The notes under the pieces: generated by a model
What the model was told of the DNA's origin: nothing
What the model saw: the letters and a program-made list of their open reading frames with translations, nothing else
Database searches by the model: none
Position numbers and translations under genes: made by a program
In this document: one piece after another, positions 7,362-15,663 of the stretch
How the letters are laid out: each line of letters starts with the position of its first letter
Numbering within the stretch: position 1 is the first letter of the stretch
Source of the DNA: Bacteroidota bacterium
GTDB taxonomy: Bacteria > Bacteroidota > Bacteroidia > B-17B0 > Aurantibacillaceae
Assembly (NCBI GenBank): GCA_018267475.1
Contig: JAFDYI010000023.1
Coordinates: 46,699-110,698, forward strand
Direction: 5' to 3'
Length of the DNA stretch: 64,000 nt

Positions 7362-8015
7362 ATGCAAATACTCTTAGTTTCGGCTACTTTTTTAGAGATA
7401 AGTCCCTTTTTAAACAACCTAAAAATAAACACAAACAACCGTGTTTTTTCATCGCATGTATATAAACAACATACTGTAGATGTACTTATTACAGGTGTTG
7501 GGGCAAGCCTTAGCTCTTTTTATTTAGGAAAACACATGCAAAAAAAATACGACCTTGCGGTTAATGCCGGCATTTGCGGCAGCTTTTCTCGCAGTTTGGC
7601 ACTTGGCGAGTTGGTTGTTATTAACCACGATTGCTTTGCCGATTTAGGCGCTGAAGACGATACCCGTTTTTTATCGGTAGAAGAGTTGCAACTGCCTGCT
7701 CCTTACTTCATATCCAATCAACATGTTTTTGAGCACCCTTTTTTACAGCCTATCAAAAGAGTACGGGGCGCTACGGTAAACACGTCTCACGGGCAAATTG
7801 CCAGCATAGAAGCGTTTTTACAAAAAAATACATTTGATACCGAAAGCATGGAAGGAGCCGCTTTTTTGTTTGCTTGCAACCAATACCAAATTCCCAATGT
7901 GCAACTGCGAAGCATCTCGAATTATGTAGAAAAACGAAATAAAAACGCCTGGGATATTCCACTGGCCATAAAAACATTAAACAACTATTTAACCCTGTGG
8001 TTTGATCTTTTTTAA
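7362..8015 (+). CDS. mqnB: Futalosine hydrolase
   Basis: Nucleosidase of the phosphorylase fold that splits futalosine into dehypoxanthine futalosine and hypoxanthine in the futalosine route to menaquinone. At 217 residues the length is typical. Family marks are LITGVGASLSSFYLG near residue 45, VNAGICGSF near 67, and FDTESMEGAAFLFAC near 155, where the ME motif binds the ribose. QLRSISNYVEKRNKNAWD near 180 is the base-contact segment characteristic of MqnB rather than of MTA/SAH nucleosidase. Other menaquinone genes are not adjacent, but a UbiA-family prenyltransferase likely to be MqnP lies at 31973-32842. A promoter-like TTCCTTTG ends four bases before the ATG, so it may have its own transcript. 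Confidence 0.9.
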   Translation: MQILLVSATFLEISPFLNNLKINTNNRVFSSHVYKQHTVDVLITGVGASLSSFYLGKHMQKKYDLAVNAGICGSFSRSLALGELVVINHDCFADLGAEDDTRFLSVEELQLPAPYFISNQHVFEHPFLQPIKRVRGATVNTSHGQIASIEAFLQKNTFDTESMEGAAFLFACNQYQIPNVQLRSISNYVEKRNKNAWDIPLAIKTLNNYLTLWFDLF

Positions 8016-8080
8016 AAAAAACAGGTAGAATACAAAAAAAACACTTATTTTTACTTGTCAAAAAGTTACTTGCTTTTTTA

Positions 8081-11000
8081 ATGAACAAAAAAAGTACGCG
8101 CATAGTATTGTCTGTTTTATGCTGTTTTTATATGACTTCCTTTTCGCAGTCGTATATGAACTATATTAAAAACAAAGGGCAGTGGAACAGTAAGGTGTTG
8201 TACCAGGCGGGCTTTGCAGGCGGAAAGGTTTTTTTAGAGAAAAATGGATTTACCTATTTGTTTTACCCTCAAGATGGGTTAAGCAGGTTGCACCCCCACG
8301 ATAGAAATAACGGAACTCAGCGCCAATCCTATTCAGAAAGCACAACCCTTAATTTTCATGCCGTAAAAATGGAATTTGTAGCAAGTAATGATGTTGCGGT
8401 TGAGCAAAACAAAATAAAACCCTTTTATCATAATTATTTTTTAGGAAATAACAGCAGCAAATGGGTAAGCCAAGTACCCCTTAGCGAAGAAGTACAATAT
8501 CCCAACTTATATGAAGGCATTTCTTTAAAAGTATTCAGTGATGGAAACAACCCTCGGTACGATTTTTTAATAGCTCCGGGTGCCGATGCCTCTGCCATAC
8601 AATTAAAATTTACCGGACAAGAAAAACTTTCGGTGCAAAACAAGCAACTGGTTATAGGGACCAGTAATGGCGATATTACCCTGCAAGAACCCTATGCCTA
8701 TCAAGAGGTAGATGGAGAACAAAAAAAAGTAGCTTGTCGTTATGAAATAGAAAAAAACAGGGTTCGTATAAAAACAACAGAAGAATACAACCACAATCTT
8801 CCTTTAGTTATAGATCCTACATTGGTGTTTGCCACGTTTACCGGTTCCACTGCTGATAACTGGGGTATGTCTGCCAGTTACGACAATGCAGGGAACGGTT
8901 ATACAGCTGGCATCTGCTTTGGGGTGGGCTACCCACTTACCCCCGGCGCTTTTCAGCAAACCTTTGGAGGGGGTACCAACCCGCTTAACTACCCCTATCC
9001 CGATACGGCAGGCTTTGATATTGTAACTTCAAAATTTGACCCCACGGGGCACAATCTTTTGTTTTCTACTTACTTAGGCGGAGCCAACAACGAAGAGCCG
9101 CAAAGCATTATTGTAGATAACGGCAACAACTTGCTTATTTTAGGTAGAACCTATTCCAATAATTTTCCGGTAACGCCGGGTGCCTACGATGTTACCCATA
9201 ACGGAAATGCCGACATCATTGTTACTAAGTTTAATGCCACCGGTACGGCTCTAATCGGCTCTACCTATATTGGCGGCAGTGGCGATGATGGCGTAAATTA
9301 TTCGAGTGTAGAGTGGGTTTTAGGTTCTTTAAAATACAATTATGCAGATGATGGGCGGGGCGACCTTATTTTAGATGCAGCTAACAACGTGTATGTGGCA
9401 GCCTGCACCCAATCTACCGATTTCCCTGCTACATCGGGCTGTTATCAAGCAAGCAACAAGGGGCAGCAAGATGGTTGCGTGTTTAAATTTAATGCCAACT
9501 TAACGGCTCTGCACTGGAGCACTTACCTAGGCGGTTCGCAAAACGATGCTGCTTACAATTTAGCGTTGGATAATACGAACAACGGCGTGTTTGTTACAGG
9601 CGGCACCGAAAGCCCTAATTTCCCTACTACCGCAGGCGCTATGCACCCCTCCTACATGGGCAACATAGATGGTTTCCTTACGCATATTTCATCTACCGGA
9701 AACAGCTTAATACAATCTACTTTTATAGGTACTTCCGGTTACGACCAATCATACTTCGTTCAATTAGACCATCAAAAAAATGTATATATTTATGGACAGA
9801 CCAGCGGCGCTTACCCCATCTCATCGGGTGTGTATTCCAATCCTAACAGCGGGCAATTTGTTCATGCATTTACTCCCACATTATCAAGTACTTTATTTTC
9901 TACCGAATTTGGCACCGGAAAGGGAACGCCTGATATAGTGCCTTCCGCCTTTTTGGTTGATAATTGCCAGAATGTGTATATATCGGGTTGGGGCGGCCCT
10001 TTGTACGGATATAATAACGCCACCAGCTCTACTAACGGAATGCCTCTAACGGCTAACGCATTTCAACCTACTACCGATGGAAGCGATTTTTATTTTATGG
10101 TATTTAATCCTTTTGCCACCTCGCTGTGGTACGCTACTTTTTTTGGAGGTACCCTTCACAGCCAAGAACACGTAGATGGGGGCACCAGTCGTTTTGATAA
10201 GTCGGGGGTTATTTACCAAGCTATTTGCGAGGGTTGTGGTGCTTATTCGGATATGCCTACTACCCCGGGTGCTTGGTCGGCCACCAACCAATCTCCCAAC
10301 TGCAACAACGCTTTAGTAAAATTTAGTTTTAATTTGGTGCAAACGGTAGCCGCCTTATCTATCAATCCTGCTTCAGCTACGGGCTGCGCTCCTTTTAATG
10401 TGGCGTTTACAAACCAAAGTCAAAACGCTACTCAATTTAATTGGCACTTTGGCGATGGAGCTACTTCAACGGCTGTAAACCCCACGCATACATATACCGC
10501 ACAAGGTACTTACACCGTTACGCTTTCGGCTAAAGACACGCTTACCTGCAACATGTTGGATACCTTAGTGGCTGTTATTACCGTAAACGGCCCTCCTACC
10601 CTTACAGTAAACAATCCTACTATTTGTGTAGGACAAGCAGCGGTGCTTACCGTTAGCGGCGCCAGCACTTATACGTGGAGCAACCACCACACCACTGCCA
10701 GCACCGTAGAAAGCCCTACTATTACCACCGTATATACGGTAACCGCTACCAGTGCAGCTACTTGTACCAATGCGGCTACTTCTACTGTTACAGTAAATTC
10801 ATTGCCCGCCATAACACTGGCAAGCGACACTATTTGCAGAGGACAAACCGCCCTTCTTTCCGCAAGCGGAGCCGTTACTTACACATGGAACTCCGGGCAA
10901 ACAACAGCTACCCTTTCTGTGTCCCCTAACGTAAGCAGCCATTACACTGTTACCGGAACGGACATTCACTCCTGCGTAAATACAGCAACGGCCAACATTA

Positions 11001-12586
11001 TAGTAAAACCTACACCCGTTATTAGTATAAGCAGCCTTCCTATATGCATGGGTGGTACCGCCACTATAACGGCCAGCGGAGCCAACACCTACACATGGAA
11101 TACGGGCAGCCAAGCAAGCAGTTTTACAGCTTCGCCTACACAAAGCACCAGTTACACCGTAGTAGGCACTAACACCAACAACTGCGTAAGCAACCAAACC
11201 GGTACCCTTACTGTATATGCGCTGCCGGTGGTAAGTGTTAACAGCCCTACCTTATGTATGTGGAGTGTAGCTACTCTTACGGCACAAGGAGCGTCTTCGT
11301 ATGTGTGGAGCAACGGGGCATTGTCGGCCAGTACAGCCGTATCGCCTACAACAACGACAAACTATACGGTAATAGGCACCGACGTGCATAATTGCAAAGA
11401 TACAGCCGTAACTACCGTACAAGTATTTTTATCGCCCACTCTTTTTGTAAGTAACGATACGATATGCAAAGGCAACACCGCCACGCTAACGGCAGTAAGC
11501 AACGACAACAACTATTATTGGAATACCGGAGACACCTCTGCCACTATTTATCCACAGCCTGCAAGCACTACTGTATATACAGTATCCAGTCACAACAACA
11601 TCTGCACTACCTACAAAACAGCTACCGTAGTGGTACTACAAAACCATACCCACCTAAACGCTAATTTAATAGGTATGTGCGTGGGTGATAGTATTAATCT
11701 GCACACTACTACCCCTTTTATTTCCTATTTATGGAGTACCGGACAAACCACAGCCAGCATAGAAGCCAGCCAAATAGGCACTTACGTGGTTCAAACTATT
11801 GATGCTCACGGCTGTAAAGGAAAAGACAGTGTAAAGGTGGTGCAAGACTCTAAAGTAGCTATACCGTTGTATAATGATAGCATCTGTAAAAAAGAGAAGC
11901 TTCAGCTATCTGTTACGCAGGGTAATTATACTTATCTTTGGCTTCCGGGCAACTCATTAAATAACAACAGCATTTACAACCCGGTTGCAAGCCCGCAAAG
12001 CACTACTGTTTATACCGTATGGGTAACTAATGGCTGGTGTGTAAACACCAATACCGTACAAATAAAAGTAAACCCCCTGCCTACTATAAGCGTAAACCCT
12101 ACCTATACTTTGTTGATGCAGGGAGAGGCCGTTACCTTATATGCACACGCTACCGACAGTTGCCTGTGGTGGCCCAACGATTGGCTTAGCTGCAACGCTT
12201 GCAATACCAACACAGCCATAGCCAACCAAGATATAACCTATACGGTAACCACTACCAACTATTTAGGGTGCAGCAACTATGCTTATGCTACCATAAAAGT
12301 AGATTTAGAATCTACCTTTTATTTGCCTAATAGTTTTACCCCAAATGGAGATGGAAGAAACGAAACTTTTAAGCCTGCCTATACTAATATATACAATTAC
12401 AAAATAACTATTTTTGATAGATGGGGCTTGCAACTCTATCAATCATCTAACCCTGATATAGGATGGGACGGCACCTATAAAAATCAACTATGTCAAGAAG
12501 ATGTGTATGTGTATAAAGCCGAATATCAATCCGTTTCGGATAGCCGGTACCATACCCTTTCGGGCACCGTTACTATTGTGCGCTAA
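8081..12586 (+). CDS. Giant T9SS-secreted protein: DUF7948-like domain, beta-propeller, PKD, Ig-like repeats, gliding-type C-terminal domain
   Basis: 1501 residues, with a signal peptide up to about residue 23. Residues ~26-248 resemble the DUF7948-type domain that begins with NKGQW and ends LVIDPTLVF. Residues ~250-755 hold SBBP-like beta-propeller repeats, seen as repeated FSTYLGG, GSTYIGGSG and WSTYLGGSQ strands. A PKD domain (WHFGDG) lies near 757-836. Around seven Ig-like repeats of ~75 residues follow to ~1405. Each starts with a T-x-C-x-G motif, contains YTW, and has a second Cys near the end. The last ~90 residues carry LPNSFTPNGDGRNETF and FDRWGLQLYQ, the gliding-motility-associated (type B-like) C-terminal domain recognised by T9SS. 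Probable surface adhesin or structural protein; no catalytic motif seen. Confidence 0.9.
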   Translation: MNKKSTRIVLSVLCCFYMTSFSQSYMNYIKNKGQWNSKVLYQAGFAGGKVFLEKNGFTYLFYPQDGLSRLHPHDRNNGTQRQSYSESTTLNFHAVKMEFVASNDVAVEQNKIKPFYHNYFLGNNSSKWVSQVPLSEEVQYPNLYEGISLKVFSDGNNPRYDFLIAPGADASAIQLKFTGQEKLSVQNKQLVIGTSNGDITLQEPYAYQEVDGEQKKVACRYEIEKNRVRIKTTEEYNHNLPLVIDPTLVFATFTGSTADNWGMSASYDNAGNGYTAGICFGVGYPLTPGAFQQTFGGGTNPLNYPYPDTAGFDIVTSKFDPTGHNLLFSTYLGGANNEEPQSIIVDNGNNLLILGRTYSNNFPVTPGAYDVTHNGNADIIVTKFNATGTALIGSTYIGGSGDDGVNYSSVEWVLGSLKYNYADDGRGDLILDAANNVYVAACTQSTDFPATSGCYQASNKGQQDGCVFKFNANLTALHWSTYLGGSQNDAAYNLALDNTNNGVFVTGGTESPNFPTTAGAMHPSYMGNIDGFLTHISSTGNSLIQSTFIGTSGYDQSYFVQLDHQKNVYIYGQTSGAYPISSGVYSNPNSGQFVHAFTPTLSSTLFSTEFGTGKGTPDIVPSAFLVDNCQNVYISGWGGPLYGYNNATSSTNGMPLTANAFQPTTDGSDFYFMVFNPFATSLWYATFFGGTLHSQEHVDGGTSRFDKSGVIYQAICEGCGAYSDMPTTPGAWSATNQSPNCNNALVKFSFNLVQTVAALSINPASATGCAPFNVAFTNQSQNATQFNWHFGDGATSTAVNPTHTYTAQGTYTVTLSAKDTLTCNMLDTLVAVITVNGPPTLTVNNPTICVGQAAVLTVSGASTYTWSNHHTTASTVESPTITTVYTVTATSAATCTNAATSTVTVNSLPAITLASDTICRGQTALLSASGAVTYTWNSGQTTATLSVSPNVSSHYTVTGTDIHSCVNTATANIIVKPTPVISISSLPICMGGTATITASGANTYTWNTGSQASSFTASPTQSTSYTVVGTNTNNCVSNQTGTLTVYALPVVSVNSPTLCMWSVATLTAQGASSYVWSNGALSASTAVSPTTTTNYTVIGTDVHNCKDTAVTTVQVFLSPTLFVSNDTICKGNTATLTAVSNDNNYYWNTGDTSATIYPQPASTTVYTVSSHNNICTTYKTATVVVLQNHTHLNANLIGMCVGDSINLHTTTPFISYLWSTGQTTASIEASQIGTYVVQTIDAHGCKGKDSVKVVQDSKVAIPLYNDSICKKEKLQLSVTQGNYTYLWLPGNSLNNNSIYNPVASPQSTTVYTVWVTNGWCVNTNTVQIKVNPLPTISVNPTYTLLMQGEAVTLYAHATDSCLWWPNDWLSCNACNTNTAIANQDITYTVTTTNYLGCSNYAYATIKVDLESTFYLPNSFTPNGDGRNETFKPAYTNIYNYKITIFDRWGLQLYQSSNPDIGWDGTYKNQLCQEDVYVYKAEYQSVSDSRYHTLSGTVTIVR

Positions 12587-12675
12587 AACTTTTGTAACGT
12601 TCTTCTAAATAAAAAAATGCGTAAACTTGCCGTATATTTCTTAATCAAAAGAGGCAAGCTTAATTACAATACTAT

Positions 12676-13221
12676 ATGAAAACACTCCCTTTTATTTTTT
12701 GTTGTTTGATGTTATTAAATCATACACAAGCCCAAAATACTCAATGGGAAGCTCCTTTAAATGTGTTTGAAGGATTGAAGCCCGGTAAAAAAGCGCCGGA
12801 GTTGGCCTACAAAAACCCTAATGATTCTGTTATTCCTTTATCTTCTTTGCGCGGAAAAATAGTGTTAATTGATTTTTGGGCTAGTTGGTGCCCGCCATGC
12901 CGTGCCGAAAACCCTCATGTAGTAGCCGCCTACAAACAGTTTAAAGACGCTTCTTTTAAAGGTGGGGAAAAAGGTTTTACCATATATGGCGTATCGCTTG
13001 ATATGGGTAAAATAGCGTGGAACAGGGCTATCGCCGCTGATAGCCTGGTATGGAAATACCACGTATCGGATTTAAAAAAATGGGATTCGGAGGCCGCGCA
13101 AAAATACGATGTAAGCGCTATTCCTTCTAACTGGCTTATAGACGGGCGAGGCGTTATTATAGCAACCAACCTGCGCGGAGAAGAGTTACTAAAAAAACTA
13201 AAAAGTATCAGTCTGCATTAA
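12676..13221 (+). CDS. TlpA/ResA-like periplasmic thioredoxin-fold protein
   Basis: 181 residues with a signal peptide (MKTLPFIFCCLMLLNHTQAQ). A redoxin domain follows, preceded by the usual GKKAPELAYKNPNDS strand. The active site is WASWCPPCR, a CxxC of the ResA/TlpA class. The cis-Pro loop is AIPSNWLIDGRG near residue 150. It probably reduces or isomerises disulfides of exported proteins. It stands alone between a giant T9SS cargo gene and a convergent hydrolase gene. An imperfect inverted repeat (AACTTGCC ... GGCAAGCTT) lies in the preceding gap around 12622-12661. Confidence 0.88.
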   Translation: MKTLPFIFCCLMLLNHTQAQNTQWEAPLNVFEGLKPGKKAPELAYKNPNDSVIPLSSLRGKIVLIDFWASWCPPCRAENPHVVAAYKQFKDASFKGGEKGFTIYGVSLDMGKIAWNRAIAADSLVWKYHVSDLKKWDSEAAQKYDVSAIPSNWLIDGRGVIIATNLRGEELLKKLKSISLH

Positions 13222-13229
13222 CCCTGCTC

Positions 13230-14321
13230 TCACAAAGCATTCGCAAAAGTTTTGAAAAAAGAAAGCCAATCTATTCCGGCTTCGTTTTTGCTGAGTTTTA
13301 CTATTACCATGTTTTTTTGAGGCAGCACCACTATGTATTGCCCTAAAAAGCCTTGTGCCATGTAGTTTCCTTTTTTATCCAACCACCACTGATATTTGTA
13401 ATACGGTTTTGCCCCCTGCGTGGTATCGGGTTTGGTGCTCTCTTCTACCCAAGATGCGGGTATTAACTGTTTGCCGTTAAACGTTCCTTTGTTCAAATAC
13501 AATTTTCCAAACTTGGCAAAATCGCGAGCGCGAGCGTTGATGCAACAAAATGTTTTTTCTAAACCGTTGTTTTTTTGGTCTATGCTCCACGAGGCGTCAA
13601 ACTCCATTTGGCAGGGTGTCCAAATTTTTTCTTGTAGGTATTGGGTAATGGTTTTCCCTTTCAAGGCTCGCTCCAATACCAAGCCTAAAAGTTCGGTGTT
13701 CCCGCTTTTATATTCAAATTTAGTACCGGGTTCATAGGCTAATTTCAATCGGGTAACCTGCTTGCGTAAGCGCAAACCGTAATAAAAGCTAGCTACCTTA
13801 CCGAAAGGATTAAAATAGTTTTCGCTAAATTTTAATCCACTAGTCATTTGCAACAGATATTTAATTTTTACTTTATCAAAACCATGCTTTTTCAATTCGG
13901 GTATGTAGGTACTTACAGGCTCCTCTACCGATTGTATCAAGCCATCTTGTATGGCGCAGCCAATAAGGGCCGAAGTAAACGATTTGGCCATAGAAAAAGA
14001 GGGTACTATTAGCTTTTCGTCTTTGCCTTGAAAATACTTTTCATACAACAGCGTATCGTTTCTAATAATTAAGAGCGCTAGGGTGTTGTTTTTCGCTAAA
14101 AAAGTATCTATTTGGTATTTTTTATTGTTGTAGCTAAGGTGTTGCGGGATTTTTTGATTGGTTTTTGGATAAAAAACAAAAGGAGTGGCGGAGGCTGTTA
14201 AATCTCTTTTGGGAAATTTTTTATAGTCGTGTATATCGGCAAAATTGTAAAAGATATAACGTCCTACTTTGCATGAGCTTATCAAGAAAAGACATAGTAT
14301 AAAAAAAAATACTTTTTTCAT
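13230..14321 (-). CDS. Serine hydrolase lipoprotein, beta-lactamase class C / 6-aminohexanoate-dimer hydrolase-like
   Basis: 363 residues from ATG 14321. The lipoprotein signal is LFLISSC with the lipidated Cys at residue 17. The catalytic SxxK is SMAK at residues 110-113, in the setting VPSFSMAKSFTSAL. The second motif is YKSGNTELLG, equivalent to Y-x-N. The usual KTG-like third motif is not obvious, although GFLGQYIVV occupies that position. This pattern fits the beta-lactamase-related esterase/NylB group more than true beta-lactamases or penicillin-binding proteins. An upstream in-frame start at 14381 would overlap rpe and lacks a signal peptide, so it is not preferred. It lies 7 bases downstream of rpe on the same strand. 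Substrate unknown. Confidence 0.85.
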   Translation of the reverse strand: MKKVFFFILCLFLISSCKVGRYIFYNFADIHDYKKFPKRDLTASATPFVFYPKTNQKIPQHLSYNNKKYQIDTFLAKNNTLALLIIRNDTLLYEKYFQGKDEKLIVPSFSMAKSFTSALIGCAIQDGLIQSVEEPVSTYIPELKKHGFDKVKIKYLLQMTSGLKFSENYFNPFGKVASFYYGLRLRKQVTRLKLAYEPGTKFEYKSGNTELLGLVLERALKGKTITQYLQEKIWTPCQMEFDASWSIDQKNNGLEKTFCCINARARDFAKFGKLYLNKGTFNGKQLIPASWVEESTKPDTTQGAKPYYKYQWWLDKKGNYMAQGFLGQYIVVLPQKNMVIVKLSKNEAGIDWLSFFKTFANAL

Positions 14322-14328
14322 TATCTGT

Positions 14329-14982
14329 TTACGGAAATTGCAATAGTTGAGCAATAGTATCCGTTGGGTTTTTAGATGCAAAAACGGTATTGCCCGCTAC
14401 CAATACATCGGCTCCGGCATGTAATAGATTTTTATAATTATTCAAATCTACTCCGCCATCAATTTCAATACGTGTATCGGTTTCTTTTTGCTTAATGAGT
14501 TGTTTTAGTTGTTTTACTTTAGAGTAAGTATTTTCAATAAACTTTTGCCCACCAAATCCCGGGTTTACACTCATCATACACACCAAATCGGCTTCTGCAA
14601 TACTATCTTCCAATAAAGATATGGGGGTGTGGGGATTTATGGCTACGCCGGCGTTCATTCCGGCTTGTTTTATTTGTTGCAAGGTACGGTGCAGGTGGGT
14701 ACAAGCTTCATAATGCACGGTAAGCGTTTGTGCTCCCGCGTCCTTAAACGCTTCGATATAGCGCTCAGGCTGTATAATCATTAAATGTACGTCCAATGGT
14801 TTTTTAGCATATTTAGCAATGGCTTTTAACACCGGAAATCCAAAGGATATATTGGGTACAAAAACGCCGTCCATAACATCTATATGAAACCATTGTGCTT
14901 GGCTTTTATTTACCATTTCTACATCGCGTTGCAGGTTGGCAAAATCAGCCGAAAGAATAGAGGGCGCTACAATATGTTGCAT
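14329..14982 (-). CDS. rpe: Ribulose-phosphate 3-epimerase
   Basis: TIM-barrel epimerase interconverting ribulose 5-phosphate and xylulose 5-phosphate in the pentose phosphate pathway. 217 residues, full length. Recognisable elements are APSILSADFANL at the start and HIDVMDGVFVPNISFG with a metal-binding His and the catalytic Asp. DVHLMIIQPERY, MMSVNPGFGGQKFI near residue 140 (phosphate loop) and EIDGGVDLNNY with the second Asp complete the set. It starts two bases downstream of the stop of the small secreted-protein gene and is followed after 7 bases by the serine hydrolase, so it sits inside an apparent minus-strand operon that begins with the E1 gene. Confidence 0.96.
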   Translation of the reverse strand: MQHIVAPSILSADFANLQRDVEMVNKSQAQWFHIDVMDGVFVPNISFGFPVLKAIAKYAKKPLDVHLMIIQPERYIEAFKDAGAQTLTVHYEACTHLHRTLQQIKQAGMNAGVAINPHTPISLLEDSIAEADLVCMMSVNPGFGGQKFIENTYSKVKQLKQLIKQKETDTRIEIDGGVDLNNYKNLLHAGADVLVAGNTVFASKNPTDTIAQLLQFP

Positions 14983-14983
14983 A

Positions 14984-15643
14984 TTACCAATCGGCTTTTG
15001 TAGCAGTTTCGCTGCTTAGTTTATTCATCATTGCTTTCAACTCATCGGCAACCATTCGGGCATCGCCCAAAGCGGCTCCTTTTATTCGCTTCCAGGTAAC
15101 AGAGCTTAGCTTGTTCGAACCGCATTCCGGTACCACATTATATACATCGCCGCCGCTGGTAAGGCCATCATTGGCTACGTGTTTTATATTGTTGATGGTG
15201 TAGCGATATTTACCTTCTTTAGCCTCTATGGTAATCGTCATGGTAATTTTACCGTCCACCTTTTCGGTAGGGTTCAACTCTTTTGTTTTATATTCAAAAA
15301 CAGCCTGGCAAGTGGCGGTATTTCCGTTGTGCGAACAATTCTCTTTGCTGTACTTACCCGCTGCTTTGGCTGCGGCATAGTTTTGCATGCGTTTTTGTAT
15401 TTCGCTGAGGGGTGCCGGTATCAAAGGGTTGCTGGTATCGGGTGCTGCCTCTGCCGGTTCAATTGTTTTTTTTCCTTTTTTAGTTGTTACCGGAGCCGGC
15501 TTTACTGCAAATTGGGTTTTATCTACTTGCAGGTTTACTACTTCGCGTATCATTTTGCTTTCATCTTCTTTGGCTTGCTCTTGGGCAAATACTAATGAAG
15601 ACATTAAGGAGGAAAACAAGATGGTTGAAATTATTTTTTTCAT
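14984..15643 (-). CDS. Secreted protein of unknown function (DUF4468-like?)
   Basis: 219 residues. A signal peptide MKKIISTILFSSLMSSLVFAQ is followed by a Lys/Pro/Ala-rich low-complexity stretch (about 50-75). A folded part from about residue 80 includes NCSHNGNTATCQAVFEYKT with two Cys, and then GKYRYTINNIKH. The last phrase resembles the core strand of DUF4468-type small beta proteins in Bacteroidota, but the match is from memory and weak. The end is helical (DARMVADELKAMMNKLSS). It lies 20 bases after the E1 dehydrogenase gene and one base before rpe. Co-transcription with them is likely, but a shared pathway is not evident. Confidence 0.75.
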   Translation of the reverse strand: MKKIISTILFSSLMSSLVFAQEQAKEDESKMIREVVNLQVDKTQFAVKPAPVTTKKGKKTIEPAEAAPDTSNPLIPAPLSEIQKRMQNYAAAKAAGKYSKENCSHNGNTATCQAVFEYKTKELNPTEKVDGKITMTITIEAKEGKYRYTINNIKHVANDGLTSGGDVYNVVPECGSNKLSSVTWKRIKGAALGDARMVADELKAMMNKLSSETATKADW

Positions 15644-15663
15644 TTCTTTTTTAATTTTTATTT

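Noticed and set aside
10799..11197. 132-codon minus-strand ORF opposite the 1501-residue cargo gene
   Set aside because: It is antisense to the Ig-like repeats, rich in Cys, Arg and Gly as expected of the reverse of Thr- and Ala-rich repeats, and lacks any family feature.
8900..12300. Regular repeats that might suggest a CRISPR array or tandem DNA repeat
   Set aside because: Repeats are protein-level (propeller and Ig-like units of ~75 residues) with diverged DNA; there are no short identical repeats with unique spacers.
13230..14321. Serine hydrolase as an antibiotic-resistance beta-lactamase
   Set aside because: SxxK and a YxN-like motif are present but no clear KTG motif, and it is a lipoprotein in a housekeeping operon; an esterase or peptidase-like role fits better.
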